Positions 27,497 through 36,243 of a stretch of DNA of 64,000 bases are shown one piece after another. The translations under genes were made by a program, and so were the position numbers. Source of the stretch: Leptolyngbya sp. Heron Island J (GTDB lineage: Bacteria; Cyanobacteriota; Cyanobacteriia; Phormidesmidales; Phormidesmidaceae); the NCBI RefSeq assembly GCF_000482245.1, contig NZ_AWNH01000078.1, forward strand, positions 82,217 through 146,216. Reading direction: 5' to 3'. The notes beneath the pieces are model-generated. The model did no database searches, was not told the origin of the DNA, and worked only from the letters and a program-made list of their open reading frames with translations. The first letter of the stretch is position 1. Every line of letters starts with the position of its first letter.

Positions 27497-27505
27497 CAGG
27501 ATCTC

Positions 27506-29665
27506 CTATTCATCTACCTTGGTGGTAAACCGGAAATACCCATAGGCATTGGTGGGAGTCCCTTGTCCAGTGGTATTCGGGAATGTGGTCAACCCGGTTG
27601 GATCGCCCATTGTTCCCGTAATATCCACCACTACCACTTCATCGCTAGCGCTAGTACTAAACGAAGAGAGATTACAGGTGGGTGTGGCAGGCAAACTACC
27701 CACCGTAGTCACCTCGCCTCGGTCGGTGACCGTATCACTATCGTCAGTGAGATTATAAGTGGTGCCGTCAATGACTAGTTCAATATCGTTGCCGCCATAC
27801 TGGCCAGTAACAAAACTCTGGTTCGGCTGAATCCAGTCACAGATTCTCACATCTTCCGCTGCACCACTACCGGCATTGAGAAAGTATACGGTGTATTCAA
27901 TCTCATCACCGGGCTGGACTAATCCGGCATCGAGTTCGCCCACTAAATAGCTAGCGGGCCAGTTGTCCTCATCATCGGCAGAATCTGCAACACCATCGTT
28001 GACAACCTGAGTTAAGTCTTTACTGTCATTGGGATTGGTAGTTTGCCCATTGATGGCGGTGATCCGTTTAACAAGAGCAACATCTGGATTAGTTGATACT
28101 GCTGTCGTCGTAATCTCAGTACAATCATCCACCGCTGACGTATTCGGATCATCCGACACCCCCGAACTCGCATTACCACTGGTCGCCCCGGTATAATCAA
28201 TGCTCGCCTGGTTACAGACCAATTTCCCTGCTGTCGCCGTCACCGTGACATCAAAAGTCATCGTCACCGTGTCGTTAATATTGACCTGGCCTCCCTGGGA
28301 TGCATTAGCCCCCGTCCCCACACGAAAGATCACATTACTGCCATCAAATTCTGCTTCGTCATCCCCGGAACCATCAGTTTTCGCTACACCATCAATCTTC
28401 AAAGACCCCGGCACAAACGTAGTTCCCGTCGGAATCACATCCGTAATCACCGTATTTGTCGAATTGTCATTCCCCGTATTGGTCACCGAAATGGTGTAAG
28501 GAATCGTATCGCCTGTGGTGTAGGTTGTTGAGGGAGTTGTTTTCTCAAACTGGGTGACCAAATTGGGCTCAAACACCTCTACAGCAAAGAAATAGGCGAG
28601 AGGCCAGATACCATCTCCTTGACTTTCCAAGGTCAGGTCAATACTTGTGGCATTGGTGGGAATTACATTATTCGTTTGGTTCCAGATAGTCAGATCTAAA
28701 TAGTCAATATCAATGACCATGTTGTAGGGGTCATTGGGTGTTCGGCTAGTCACATGGTTACCAAATTTAGAAATTGTGCCATTGAAGAAGTTATTGGCTG
28801 GATTCAGGCTATCCGTAATATTGTTATTGTTGATATGCAGGAAATCATCTGGTTGGTCCACTTCTCCATCGTTAGCAATGGCCCCCATAAAAACATCAAA
28901 CCCTGTAGTAGGTGGAGTTCGGATACCAGTTAAGTTAAATGTTTTAAGACTGTTACGAACCACATCGTGGCCATCGAAGATAGAGATATTACGAATTGGT
29001 TGAGTCGAATCTTCATAGACCACTACAATCGACCAACCTGCATTGGGATAGGTAAATCCTGCACCCGTATTAGATTGAACGTTTGCGACAGTATAGGTGC
29101 CATTACCTGCCCCTTGAATTAGAGTTGTAATGTCTGCGAAAGCTCCGTAGGTATGCCAGGAACCAAAGTCAGTACGGTCGTTTTGATCGTCAGCAGTAAT
29201 TGTTTGATAGGTACCGCTGCCCGGAATTTGCAGTGACACTTGGTTAAATCCAGTCAGGTTAGGAGCTGGAGTTGTGCCAAATCCTTCCAGACTGCCCCCC
29301 CAATAAAGAGCTGCAAACTGCACATTTGCCCCGGCAGGAATATTTAATTCTGCTGCACTGGAGTTAAAGGTGGAGCCATCACTATCGATATCCAGCATCT
29401 GCATGGCTAAGCCGCCATTATTATTGCCTCTTGTGCCGTTGGCAAGACCATCTGCACAGGAGGCGTTGTTGCGATCGCAAATCACTGACGCATTACCAAT
29501 CGCTTCAATATTGCCAGATAGTTCAGTATTGTAGCGCTGGTCAAAATTAGGATACGAGGGATTGGCAAGGGCCTGGGTAGGAATACCGACCATCAGGAGA
29601 AATAAACTAGCGGTTAATTTAACCGAAGTGCTTGGGGATAAATATTTAAGAACAGAATGTGACAT
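27506..29665 (-). CDS. Exported DUF11 surface protein (719 aa)
   Basis: A 719-residue exported protein. The signal peptide is clear (KLTASLFLLMVGIPTQALA). Residues about 36-370 form a beta-rich domain often found upstream of DUF11 (PNFDQRYNTELSGNIEAIGN, later FAALYWGGSL and GWSIVVVYEDST). A classical DUF11 domain follows (FEKTTPSTTYTTGDTIPYTI to VCNQASIDYTG). The final domain is the shared one: VALVKRITAINGQTT, QPGDEIEYTVYFLNAGS, VRICDWIQPNQSFVTGQYGG, PTCNLSSF, and the end YGYFRFTTKVDE. This C-terminal part is almost the same as in the 1897-residue protein, at DNA level too. A GAGGAG site lies about 11 bases before the ATG. Confidence 0.86.
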   Translation of the reverse strand: MSHSVLKYLSPSTSVKLTASLFLLMVGIPTQALANPSYPNFDQRYNTELSGNIEAIGNASVICDRNNASCADGLANGTRGNNNGGLAMQMLDIDSDGSTFNSSAAELNIPAGANVQFAALYWGGSLEGFGTTPAPNLTGFNQVSLQIPGSGTYQTITADDQNDRTDFGSWHTYGAFADITTLIQGAGNGTYTVANVQSNTGAGFTYPNAGWSIVVVYEDSTQPIRNISIFDGHDVVRNSLKTFNLTGIRTPPTTGFDVFMGAIANDGEVDQPDDFLHINNNNITDSLNPANNFFNGTISKFGNHVTSRTPNDPYNMVIDIDYLDLTIWNQTNNVIPTNATSIDLTLESQGDGIWPLAYFFAVEVFEPNLVTQFEKTTPSTTYTTGDTIPYTISVTNTGNDNSTNTVITDVIPTGTTFVPGSLKIDGVAKTDGSGDDEAEFDGSNVIFRVGTGANASQGGQVNINDTVTMTFDVTVTATAGKLVCNQASIDYTGATSGNASSGVSDDPNTSAVDDCTEITTTAVSTNPDVALVKRITAINGQTTNPNDSKDLTQVVNDGVADSADDEDNWPASYLVGELDAGLVQPGDEIEYTVYFLNAGSGAAEDVRICDWIQPNQSFVTGQYGGNDIELVIDGTTYNLTDDSDTVTDRGEVTTVGSLPATPTCNLSSFSTSASDEVVVVDITGTMGDPTGLTTFPNTTGQGTPTNAYGYFRFTTKVDE
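27509..28082 (-). repeat. DNA block encoding the shared C-terminal domain, copy C
   Basis: Encodes VALVKRITAINGQ to FRFTTKVDE. It is closely similar at DNA level to copy A (15535-16113), while the upstream parts of the two genes are unrelated. That is a sign of domain shuffling or gene conversion. Confidence 0.75.
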
Positions 29666-29806
29666 TGGCTAAAAATCTCCTCGGTATATCCTAGACGCAT
29701 AGCGTCATCCTGGAATAACAAGTTCAGAGTTGTTAGAACCAGTAAATAATTAATGCTTGAGTTATTCACAGTCAGTAGATTAAGTACAATGCTGCCTGTA
29801 GGCGAA

Positions 29807-31927
29807 CTACTGCTCTATTTGCAGATCATTCTCTTGATCCACAAAGGTAATTTCCACACCTCGGACATCGCTGAACACAAACTCCACTCGGCGATTGCGT
29901 GCATAGTTCACCCGGTCAATTTCCTCCACTAACAGTTCAGTCTCTCCAAAAGAACGAATGGTCATCCGTTCGGGGGCAATGCCTTTTTGCATCAGGTACC
30001 GTCGGGCATTATTGGCCCGACGCCGGGCCAGGTCCTGGTTATAGGCAACGCTCGCCCGAGAATCAGTATGCCCGTGCAAATCAACAACTATCGATGGATA
30101 TTGCTCCATTACCTCAGCAATTTGGTCCAAAATCAGAGCACTATCTGGATTAATAAAGTCCTCGTCGAGACCGTAATGGACATTGCGTGGTACTTGGAGC
30201 CTTAGGATTTCGGTCTCGGGAGCAAAGGAGATAGGGGGAGTGGTGAGAGGGAGTGGGGGAGTGGTGCATTCAACACCCGCAACAGAGTCTGACACCATGC
30301 GGTTGGGTTGAGTGGTGCTGGTTTCTCCTAGGGCAACAATGGTGGTGTTGAGGGCTGGTTCAGAAGTGCCATAGGTTGGATCGGTGGAAATACCACTGAT
30401 CACATCACCCGGTTGTAAATCTTTTGATGCATACGTAAATAGCCCATCCTCATTAACATTGACCGTGGCCAACGGTGTTGTCAGAGGTCCATATTCACCG
30501 GTATTGCCTTGGGTGAGATAAAGCTGTACTGTAGAACCCACATCAGCTTTGCCTTGGATCACGACTGAATTATTGATGGCAAAGAACTCAGGACTATCAA
30601 ACTGCGGGGGATTGATAGCACTATTACCCGTATCTCGCCGCCGCTGATTGGAATCTCGTAGTGGGTTGGGGCCATCTCCCCGCTGAAAGTCTTGCACACC
30701 CCGATTACGACGGGTATTGAGGTCAATACTCAAACCTTCCAGATTTTCAAAACGATTGTTCTCGATCACATTACGCTGGCTGTGGGTAGTGCCCCCTTGG
30801 CTGAAGGCAGTAACCACCACACCAGGCCCTTTTTGGTTCGCGATTTGATTATCCACCACCCGGTGATCATTACCCATCAGGTAAATAGCCGCCCTTCTCA
30901 GGCGTTGACCATTAAAGCGAATGTCGTTGTTGCTAATCTCTACGGCACCCTGGGGTTTAAACAGGAAGATGCCACTACCGTCATTGCCACACATCAAGTT
31001 GCCACTAATGAGACTATTATCAATGTGACCCTCCAAACGTATGGCATCGGGCATGCCAGCTAAGCCATTGTTGACAATCAGGTTTTCAACAACTTCTAAA
31101 TTCTCAGCCCGAGCCCCTGTGATCACTCCACTGCCATCATGGTAGGAAATACGATTATGGCGCAGTTTTACCCCCTGGCTGTTAAATACGGATACCCCAA
31201 AGGCAGAGGGAGTTTCTGGTATCGTGTCATCCGTAGGAATACCAATCCAATTTTGCTCAATGACAATTCCTTGGGGAGGATGATTCTCCTCATAAAAAGA
31301 GAAATTACTAGCTGGAATATACTGCTGGCTAATATCCGGTGGTGGTAGTTCGTGGGCAATAAAAATATCAGCCGGAGGTGTAGATTCGGTAGCCCTGTGC
31401 TGTGAGGTAAACCCATACAAACTGAGGCCACGAATGGTGACATCGTCTGCAACGATAGTTAAGCCTCGAAACACCTCAGCATTGTCAGCCGGAGTAATCT
31501 CCACCACAGGGATTGCCACTAAGATTTCTGCTGTGGCTGATTTGGTAGCATCATATCCGGCTTGGGTAGTCCCATCGACCACCAGGCCAGGTTGTGCTAA
31601 AACCGGCAGTAGCGACTGTAGCTCAATGGTGGTATTGCCAGCGGGTAGATCAAATCCAATGACTGATTTACTTGAACTGGGGTTAACTTGCTGTTGCTCT
31701 GAGGAGCTGAGGTCAGTTAGGGGAAGGGTGCCGTTGGTGATTGCGATCGCTTCTCGCAACGTCAGCTGCTCATCGGGAGTTATTGGCCCATCCTGAGAGC
31801 TATTAACCGTAGCCTGTACTATAGGAAAATCAAATGCGACTGAAGTTTCAGCAACGGTAGTAGTTGCTGTCACTGCTGTTAACAGAAAAGCAGTGGCTAA
31901 GGTACGAATAGATTGGCGATAGGTCAT
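29807..31927 (-). CDS. Beta-helix protein with OmpA-type peptidoglycan-binding domain
   Basis: A 706-residue exported protein with signal peptide (SIRTLATAFLLTAVTATTTV). Residues about 120-400 look like a right-handed parallel beta-helix (repeated short turns such as IVIEQNWIGIP, VKLRHNRISYHDGSG, VEISNNDIRFNG). A small Ig-like segment follows (FAINNSVVIQGKADVGSTVQ). Residues about 575-690 are an OmpA C-terminal domain: VDLHGHTDSRASVAYNQDLA, RRRANNARRYL and YARNRRVEFVF, with the Asp and Arg that contact peptidoglycan diaminopimelate. It probably anchors a surface complex to the cell wall. It sits between the outer-membrane barrel gene and the DUF11 protein genes, supporting a shared role. Confidence 0.85.
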   Translation of the reverse strand: MTYRQSIRTLATAFLLTAVTATTTVAETSVAFDFPIVQATVNSSQDGPITPDEQLTLREAIAITNGTLPLTDLSSSEQQQVNPSSSKSVIGFDLPAGNTTIELQSLLPVLAQPGLVVDGTTQAGYDATKSATAEILVAIPVVEITPADNAEVFRGLTIVADDVTIRGLSLYGFTSQHRATESTPPADIFIAHELPPPDISQQYIPASNFSFYEENHPPQGIVIEQNWIGIPTDDTIPETPSAFGVSVFNSQGVKLRHNRISYHDGSGVITGARAENLEVVENLIVNNGLAGMPDAIRLEGHIDNSLISGNLMCGNDGSGIFLFKPQGAVEISNNDIRFNGQRLRRAAIYLMGNDHRVVDNQIANQKGPGVVVTAFSQGGTTHSQRNVIENNRFENLEGLSIDLNTRRNRGVQDFQRGDGPNPLRDSNQRRRDTGNSAINPPQFDSPEFFAINNSVVIQGKADVGSTVQLYLTQGNTGEYGPLTTPLATVNVNEDGLFTYASKDLQPGDVISGISTDPTYGTSEPALNTTIVALGETSTTQPNRMVSDSVAGVECTTPPLPLTTPPISFAPETEILRLQVPRNVHYGLDEDFINPDSALILDQIAEVMEQYPSIVVDLHGHTDSRASVAYNQDLARRRANNARRYLMQKGIAPERMTIRSFGETELLVEEIDRVNYARNRRVEFVFSDVRGVEITFVDQENDLQIEQ

Positions 31928-32009
31928 GGCTCTGGCATCCGAAGCATTAAAGAAAGAGAAAATAAAATATGATTTAGGCCTAAGTATCGATTAGGGTGTT
32001 CCATTTAAT

Positions 32010-32019
32010 CCCCCCCCCC
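32010..32019. repeat. Homopolymer C10 (G10 on the coding strand) upstream of the OmpA-type gene
   Basis: Ten consecutive C on the plus strand, 83-92 bases upstream of the start at 31927, inside the short gap after the barrel-protein gene. Runs this long are rare in the window and prone to slippage. Such tracts in promoters or leaders of surface-protein genes can cause phase variation. Adjacent AGGAGGGG can pair with part of the C run. Confidence 0.6.
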
Positions 32020-32070
32020 AGGAGGGGAGAAGATATTGGCCTGCGTATTGAGGAATTACAGCACTCAATT

Positions 32071-35000
32071 TCATAGCGCTTGCCCATCAATAGAGAGCTG
32101 CCCTGCATCTGTTTCGCTATTGTCTGTTGCGCTATTATCAGTTGAAGCCTCAGATACGTCTTCCTCCGTTGACTCCTCTATGGCTTCAGGGGCCTCGAAA
32201 GATGTTTCCTCTACAGCCTGTTCACCTGGAAAGATGATGTCGGTGGTATCTTCAAAGAAGATAATCGGTTCCTCAGGTTCCAAGGCAGATTCCTGTTGTT
32301 GTTCTGGAGCAATGTCTTGCAAGCCAAAGCCATCGAACAGGCTATTAATCTTGGCTGACACACCTATATAAAACCCACTGGCTGTGCGATTTACACCAAA
32401 GTCGTCATCGTAGGCACCGCCGCCACTGTAGCCTCCATAGATGCGCATATCAGGTGTGGGATAATAACCCGCTTCGAGAGCATAGCCAATCTCACTGTAG
32501 TCTCCAAGACCACCAAACCATCGGGCTTCACCACTAATATCCCAGCTGTACCCTAACCGATACGTCGCCCTCATCTGAGCTAAGTGTAAGTTGTTGTTAG
32601 AAACAAAGTCACCACCCACATCTGCTGGTAGATTAATGCGGGTCTGGGTTGTGCGGAAGGCATATTTGCCGTAGAGTTCCCAACGCCAGTTGGGGGTATA
32701 GAGAGCTTCTGCTGAGAATAAATGTTCAGAGGTATCAATGCTGCGACCAAATAGAGCGTTAGTGGGTAACGTGTTGGGGTTGATGCGATGCTCGTAACGG
32801 AGTAAGGCATTAAATCGGTCGTCGTTAGGGTCACGATACGCTAAACCCAGTTTCAGGTTGCTGGTGGTGCCAATGTTGCTGATGCGCTGGTTTGCAGCTC
32901 TATTCAGTTGGTAATTGAACAGAGCGCTGACGGCTGGTGTTAATCGTCCTACAGCTGAGGCATTCAGAACGGTATTGGTGCCCTGGGAAGAGTCACGGTG
33001 CTCAAAGCGGGCACTGGCTTGTAGGTCTGGGTTGTCTGTATAGGATAGTCCAACACTATAGGTATTAGCATTGATGATACCGAGGGACGAGCCACCTGTA
33101 CCTACAGCAAAGGGCTGACTAAATTGAGACCCTGCGGCTGTACCACCGAAGATGCTATTAAACGTGCGTTCGTAGCCTAAATCAAGCCGTAATCCAGGGG
33201 CTAGATTAAAGCCATGCTCAATCCCGACAGCTCCACCCAGGTGCTGCCCATCAATGCTGCTAAAGCGTCCTCGCAACGTGGTGTCTTTGCCCAATGAATG
33301 TTCTCCAGAGAGATCAACAATGGTGTAGGAGTCGCGATCGCTAAAGCCATTGTCACCATAAAAGATTTGTCCCAATCCCAAATTAATGCCAGGCATCACT
33401 TCCCAATCGAGACCAAAATAGGTGCGACTTGGGTAAAGCGGATCGCTATCGGAGGAGAGATTCAGTTCATTTTGGGCGCGCAGTGTTAACTTATCGGTTA
33501 AATGGGTGGTTAGTCGGGTACGCAGTTGATCGGAACTAGCGCTTAAGCGATCGGGGTTAGTGCGGTCAGTGCGATCGCGATGAATCCAGTCAAACTCCAG
33601 ATTGCTATTGCCTAGCCGCTGTGCCAGACCTAATGAGTAAGTGGTGAGGGAGTTATCCACCCGTCTGCCGGGTACCGGTTCTTGGCCTGGTTCTAACAAA
33701 TCTTCGAGATTGATTAATGGCCGCGGTGCTACCCCATCGTTATCTTCATGGTCAAACTGGGCACGAATCGTCGTATTTCTGCTGACTTTGAAATTAGCTT
33801 GGGCACCGTATCGGGTTTGTCCGGGCACAAAGCTAGTGGTGGCAGCGTTGGTAAAGCCTGAATCAGTAGAACGCCAATAGGCCCGACCATTTAACCAGTC
33901 ACCCACTGTGCCATCTAACTCGACGCGATAGGCGGAACCACTAATGGGACCAGACAGGTCAAAATCACTTTCTGAATGGGCAATCTCCGCCACCAGACGA
34001 CTGCTTTCTCCCAGGGAGAACTGGGCATCGGCACCAAATAAGGTAAAGTCTCGATTTCCCTGGTTTTCTCGCAGATAGGATGCGCCGAACCAGGATTCTT
34101 GATTGAGTGTACGATCAAAATTGTACTGTAGTCGCCCAGCCAGAATATTAGTATCTGTGTCGTCCCCTTCAAACTGATAGGTGACCACAATGCGGCGTAA
34201 CAACACTGTACCAAATTCACCAATTGCCGTTTGGGTGACTGGATCGTCAAATAACAGAGTGCCGCGATCATAGTCGATATCATAATCTGTGTTGCGATAG
34301 AGCCGCTCTCGATCGACAATGGTACCAGGTCGATCGAGTTCTTCGGTTTCGATATAGACTTGTTCACTACCGGAAATGACTAGCCGCCGTGAGAGAAAAT
34401 AAAGACCACTGGTGCCATCTGGAACAATCGTATCGCGTTGGAATCCTTCAACATTATCGCCATACAGACCGGTAATGGCCAGATCACCCAGGTTATAGTT
34501 CAGCTTAAAACCATGGAGCTGTCGAGGGGTAGAGGTAAATAGCTGGGATGAGTTAGCAAACTCTTCGGTGTTATAGTCCCCCCACATAATGTAGTCAGCA
34601 GTTGCATCTTCAACTGGTGATGTTCGTTCTAAACGCAAGTACAAATTGTCGGTGGAAGGGGTGGTAACATCCATTGTGGAGTCATCACCGTAAACAGGGT
34701 AAAGATTATTACAGCTGCCTGAACTTTGACGGAACAGAGCTGTTTCACCACGACAGTCTTCATTCAGAGCGCGATCGCTATTAAAGGCCCCCGTCAACAA
34801 CCACTCACCCAGGTTGCCCATGGTAAAGAGAGAGGCATCTAGATCAAGGCTGTAGTTGTTATCTCCATCTGGGGGTAAGAAGTCCCGTAGACTGCTGTGG
34901 AAGTTAGTGCCCCGTGCCCCCCATCTCAAGTCAACAATACCAGTGGCAATACTGGGACGTTGGGGAGTGATGAACTGCACCTGGTTAAAGGCTTCCAGAC

Positions 35001-36243
35001 CATTGGTGGTGGCCTGTAATTGGACCATATGGGACTCCAGCGATGATTGTAACTCTGCTGAGAAGCGTCCTCCTTTGGCTTCTACCTGGAATCCTGGCTG
35101 ATCCGGGGCATGGTCTACACCGACAAATTCACCATCAGTAGATTCAAGAGTAACGATGGCATCCCAGTTAGAGACATTGCCATGGCTGTCGATTAAGCGA
35201 CCTTGTAGTGTAGCCGTCGATCGTCCATCTGCTGGAATCTGCGATTCCCGAGAGCGAAGCGTCATCTCTACCGGAGCACCTCTGACTTCTACATCAGTCG
35301 ACTGTAATATGCTCCCATCACCAGGATGTACTACTGTGATCGTATTGTTACCCTCTGCCAGGGCAACACCATACCAGGTCTGGGTGACTAGACCTGTAGT
35401 GGGGTTAGACTCTGTCCGACCAATGAGATCGTTGCTAACTGCCTTATCATTTACCTGTAACTGAATATCAGCCGTAGTTGGAAAGCGAACAATAACTGTG
35501 ATTGCAGGGACATCTACAACACTGCCCACCGTTGGATTTAAGATTTCGATCTGATCGCTAGAAACAGCTTGGGATAGAGCTGGACTAGGTCCAATCAGAT
35601 CTTCTATGTCTGATTGTTCTGAAACAGTCACATCTGTCTCAGGGGGCGTTGGAGAAAATGGCGCAGGTTCAACGGTCTCAGGTATCTCTGTAGAAGATGG
35701 TTTAGCTTCAACGGAAGGTGAGGTTGAGAATTGTGGCCTAATTGGAGTTAGGGATGGAGGAGCTTCAATGTTTATGTTTTGGGACTCTACCACCGACTGT
35801 GTTTGGGACTCTGCCGATTGCTCGTCTGATTCTTGGTCATCTGACTCCTGATTATCAGCCAGAACTGTAGGCGATATCTCAGGGGAGGATGAGTTAGAAA
35901 ACTGAGGAATGCCCGAGATTAATGATGGGAAGACTAATGTGGCCGTGTTACCGCTTTCTGGAGCTGTGCTGCGAAGAGATAACCCGAGCACATCAGTACC
36001 TGTTTTGAGGGATGAGAACTTTGGCTCTAAAAATGTTTCAGGACCTGTAATTTTTTGCATATCTCTATGGAGAGAGATAGCTGCAAAACTGCTAGGAACA
36101 GCTTCATAAGCTGAATTAGGTGAAACAGGCTCAGGTATATCCTGTGAGGCATAGGCCCAACTATCAACTGATACTGCTGATAAGGCAACTGAGCTAGCTA
36201 AAACGCTCCAATAGTAAACTTTAGGGTGGCGAGTTAATGGCAT
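32071..36243 (-). CDS. Large outer-membrane beta-barrel protein with Ig-like domain (1390 aa)
   Basis: A 1390-residue exported protein. After the signal (YWSVLASSVALSAVSVDSWA) comes a Pro/Ser/Glu-rich linker (about 60-220). Two Ig-like domains follow: ILNPTVGSVVDVPAITVIVR, and a Big_1/invasin-like one with SQIPADGRSTATLQGRL and SHGNVSNWDAIVTLESTDGE. From about residue 430 onward the chain is a long series of amphipathic strands with aromatic girdles (SLDLDASLFTMGNLGEWLLT, GLDWEVMPGINLGLGQIF, YSWDISGEARWFGGLGDYSE), typical of a large barrel. The barrel appears to end near FYIGVSAKINSLFDGF, and about 80 acidic residues follow, which is unusual for a barrel. Its ATG overlaps the stop of the upstream gene (TAATG). 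It is the best candidate for the export or anchoring component of the locus. It has no TonB box or plug that I can recognise. Confidence 0.82.
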   Translation of the reverse strand: MPLTRHPKVYYWSVLASSVALSAVSVDSWAYASQDIPEPVSPNSAYEAVPSSFAAISLHRDMQKITGPETFLEPKFSSLKTGTDVLGLSLRSTAPESGNTATLVFPSLISGIPQFSNSSSPEISPTVLADNQESDDQESDEQSAESQTQSVVESQNINIEAPPSLTPIRPQFSTSPSVEAKPSSTEIPETVEPAPFSPTPPETDVTVSEQSDIEDLIGPSPALSQAVSSDQIEILNPTVGSVVDVPAITVIVRFPTTADIQLQVNDKAVSNDLIGRTESNPTTGLVTQTWYGVALAEGNNTITVVHPGDGSILQSTDVEVRGAPVEMTLRSRESQIPADGRSTATLQGRLIDSHGNVSNWDAIVTLESTDGEFVGVDHAPDQPGFQVEAKGGRFSAELQSSLESHMVQLQATTNGLEAFNQVQFITPQRPSIATGIVDLRWGARGTNFHSSLRDFLPPDGDNNYSLDLDASLFTMGNLGEWLLTGAFNSDRALNEDCRGETALFRQSSGSCNNLYPVYGDDSTMDVTTPSTDNLYLRLERTSPVEDATADYIMWGDYNTEEFANSSQLFTSTPRQLHGFKLNYNLGDLAITGLYGDNVEGFQRDTIVPDGTSGLYFLSRRLVISGSEQVYIETEELDRPGTIVDRERLYRNTDYDIDYDRGTLLFDDPVTQTAIGEFGTVLLRRIVVTYQFEGDDTDTNILAGRLQYNFDRTLNQESWFGASYLRENQGNRDFTLFGADAQFSLGESSRLVAEIAHSESDFDLSGPISGSAYRVELDGTVGDWLNGRAYWRSTDSGFTNAATTSFVPGQTRYGAQANFKVSRNTTIRAQFDHEDNDGVAPRPLINLEDLLEPGQEPVPGRRVDNSLTTYSLGLAQRLGNSNLEFDWIHRDRTDRTNPDRLSASSDQLRTRLTTHLTDKLTLRAQNELNLSSDSDPLYPSRTYFGLDWEVMPGINLGLGQIFYGDNGFSDRDSYTIVDLSGEHSLGKDTTLRGRFSSIDGQHLGGAVGIEHGFNLAPGLRLDLGYERTFNSIFGGTAAGSQFSQPFAVGTGGSSLGIINANTYSVGLSYTDNPDLQASARFEHRDSSQGTNTVLNASAVGRLTPAVSALFNYQLNRAANQRISNIGTTSNLKLGLAYRDPNDDRFNALLRYEHRINPNTLPTNALFGRSIDTSEHLFSAEALYTPNWRWELYGKYAFRTTQTRINLPADVGGDFVSNNNLHLAQMRATYRLGYSWDISGEARWFGGLGDYSEIGYALEAGYYPTPDMRIYGGYSGGGAYDDDFGVNRTASGFYIGVSAKINSLFDGFGLQDIAPEQQQESALEPEEPIIFFEDTTDIIFPGEQAVEETSFEAPEAIEESTEEDVSEASTDNSATDNSETDAGQLSIDGQAL

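Noticed and set aside
12800..28082. Shared C-terminal end as a sortase LPXTG or PEP-CTERM sorting signal
   Set aside because: No LPXTG, no PEP motif, no hydrophobic helix and no basic tail at the end; the ends are beta strands such as FRFTTKV.
32071..36243. TonB-dependent receptor
   Set aside because: No TonB box or plug domain could be seen; the region before the barrel is Ig-like.
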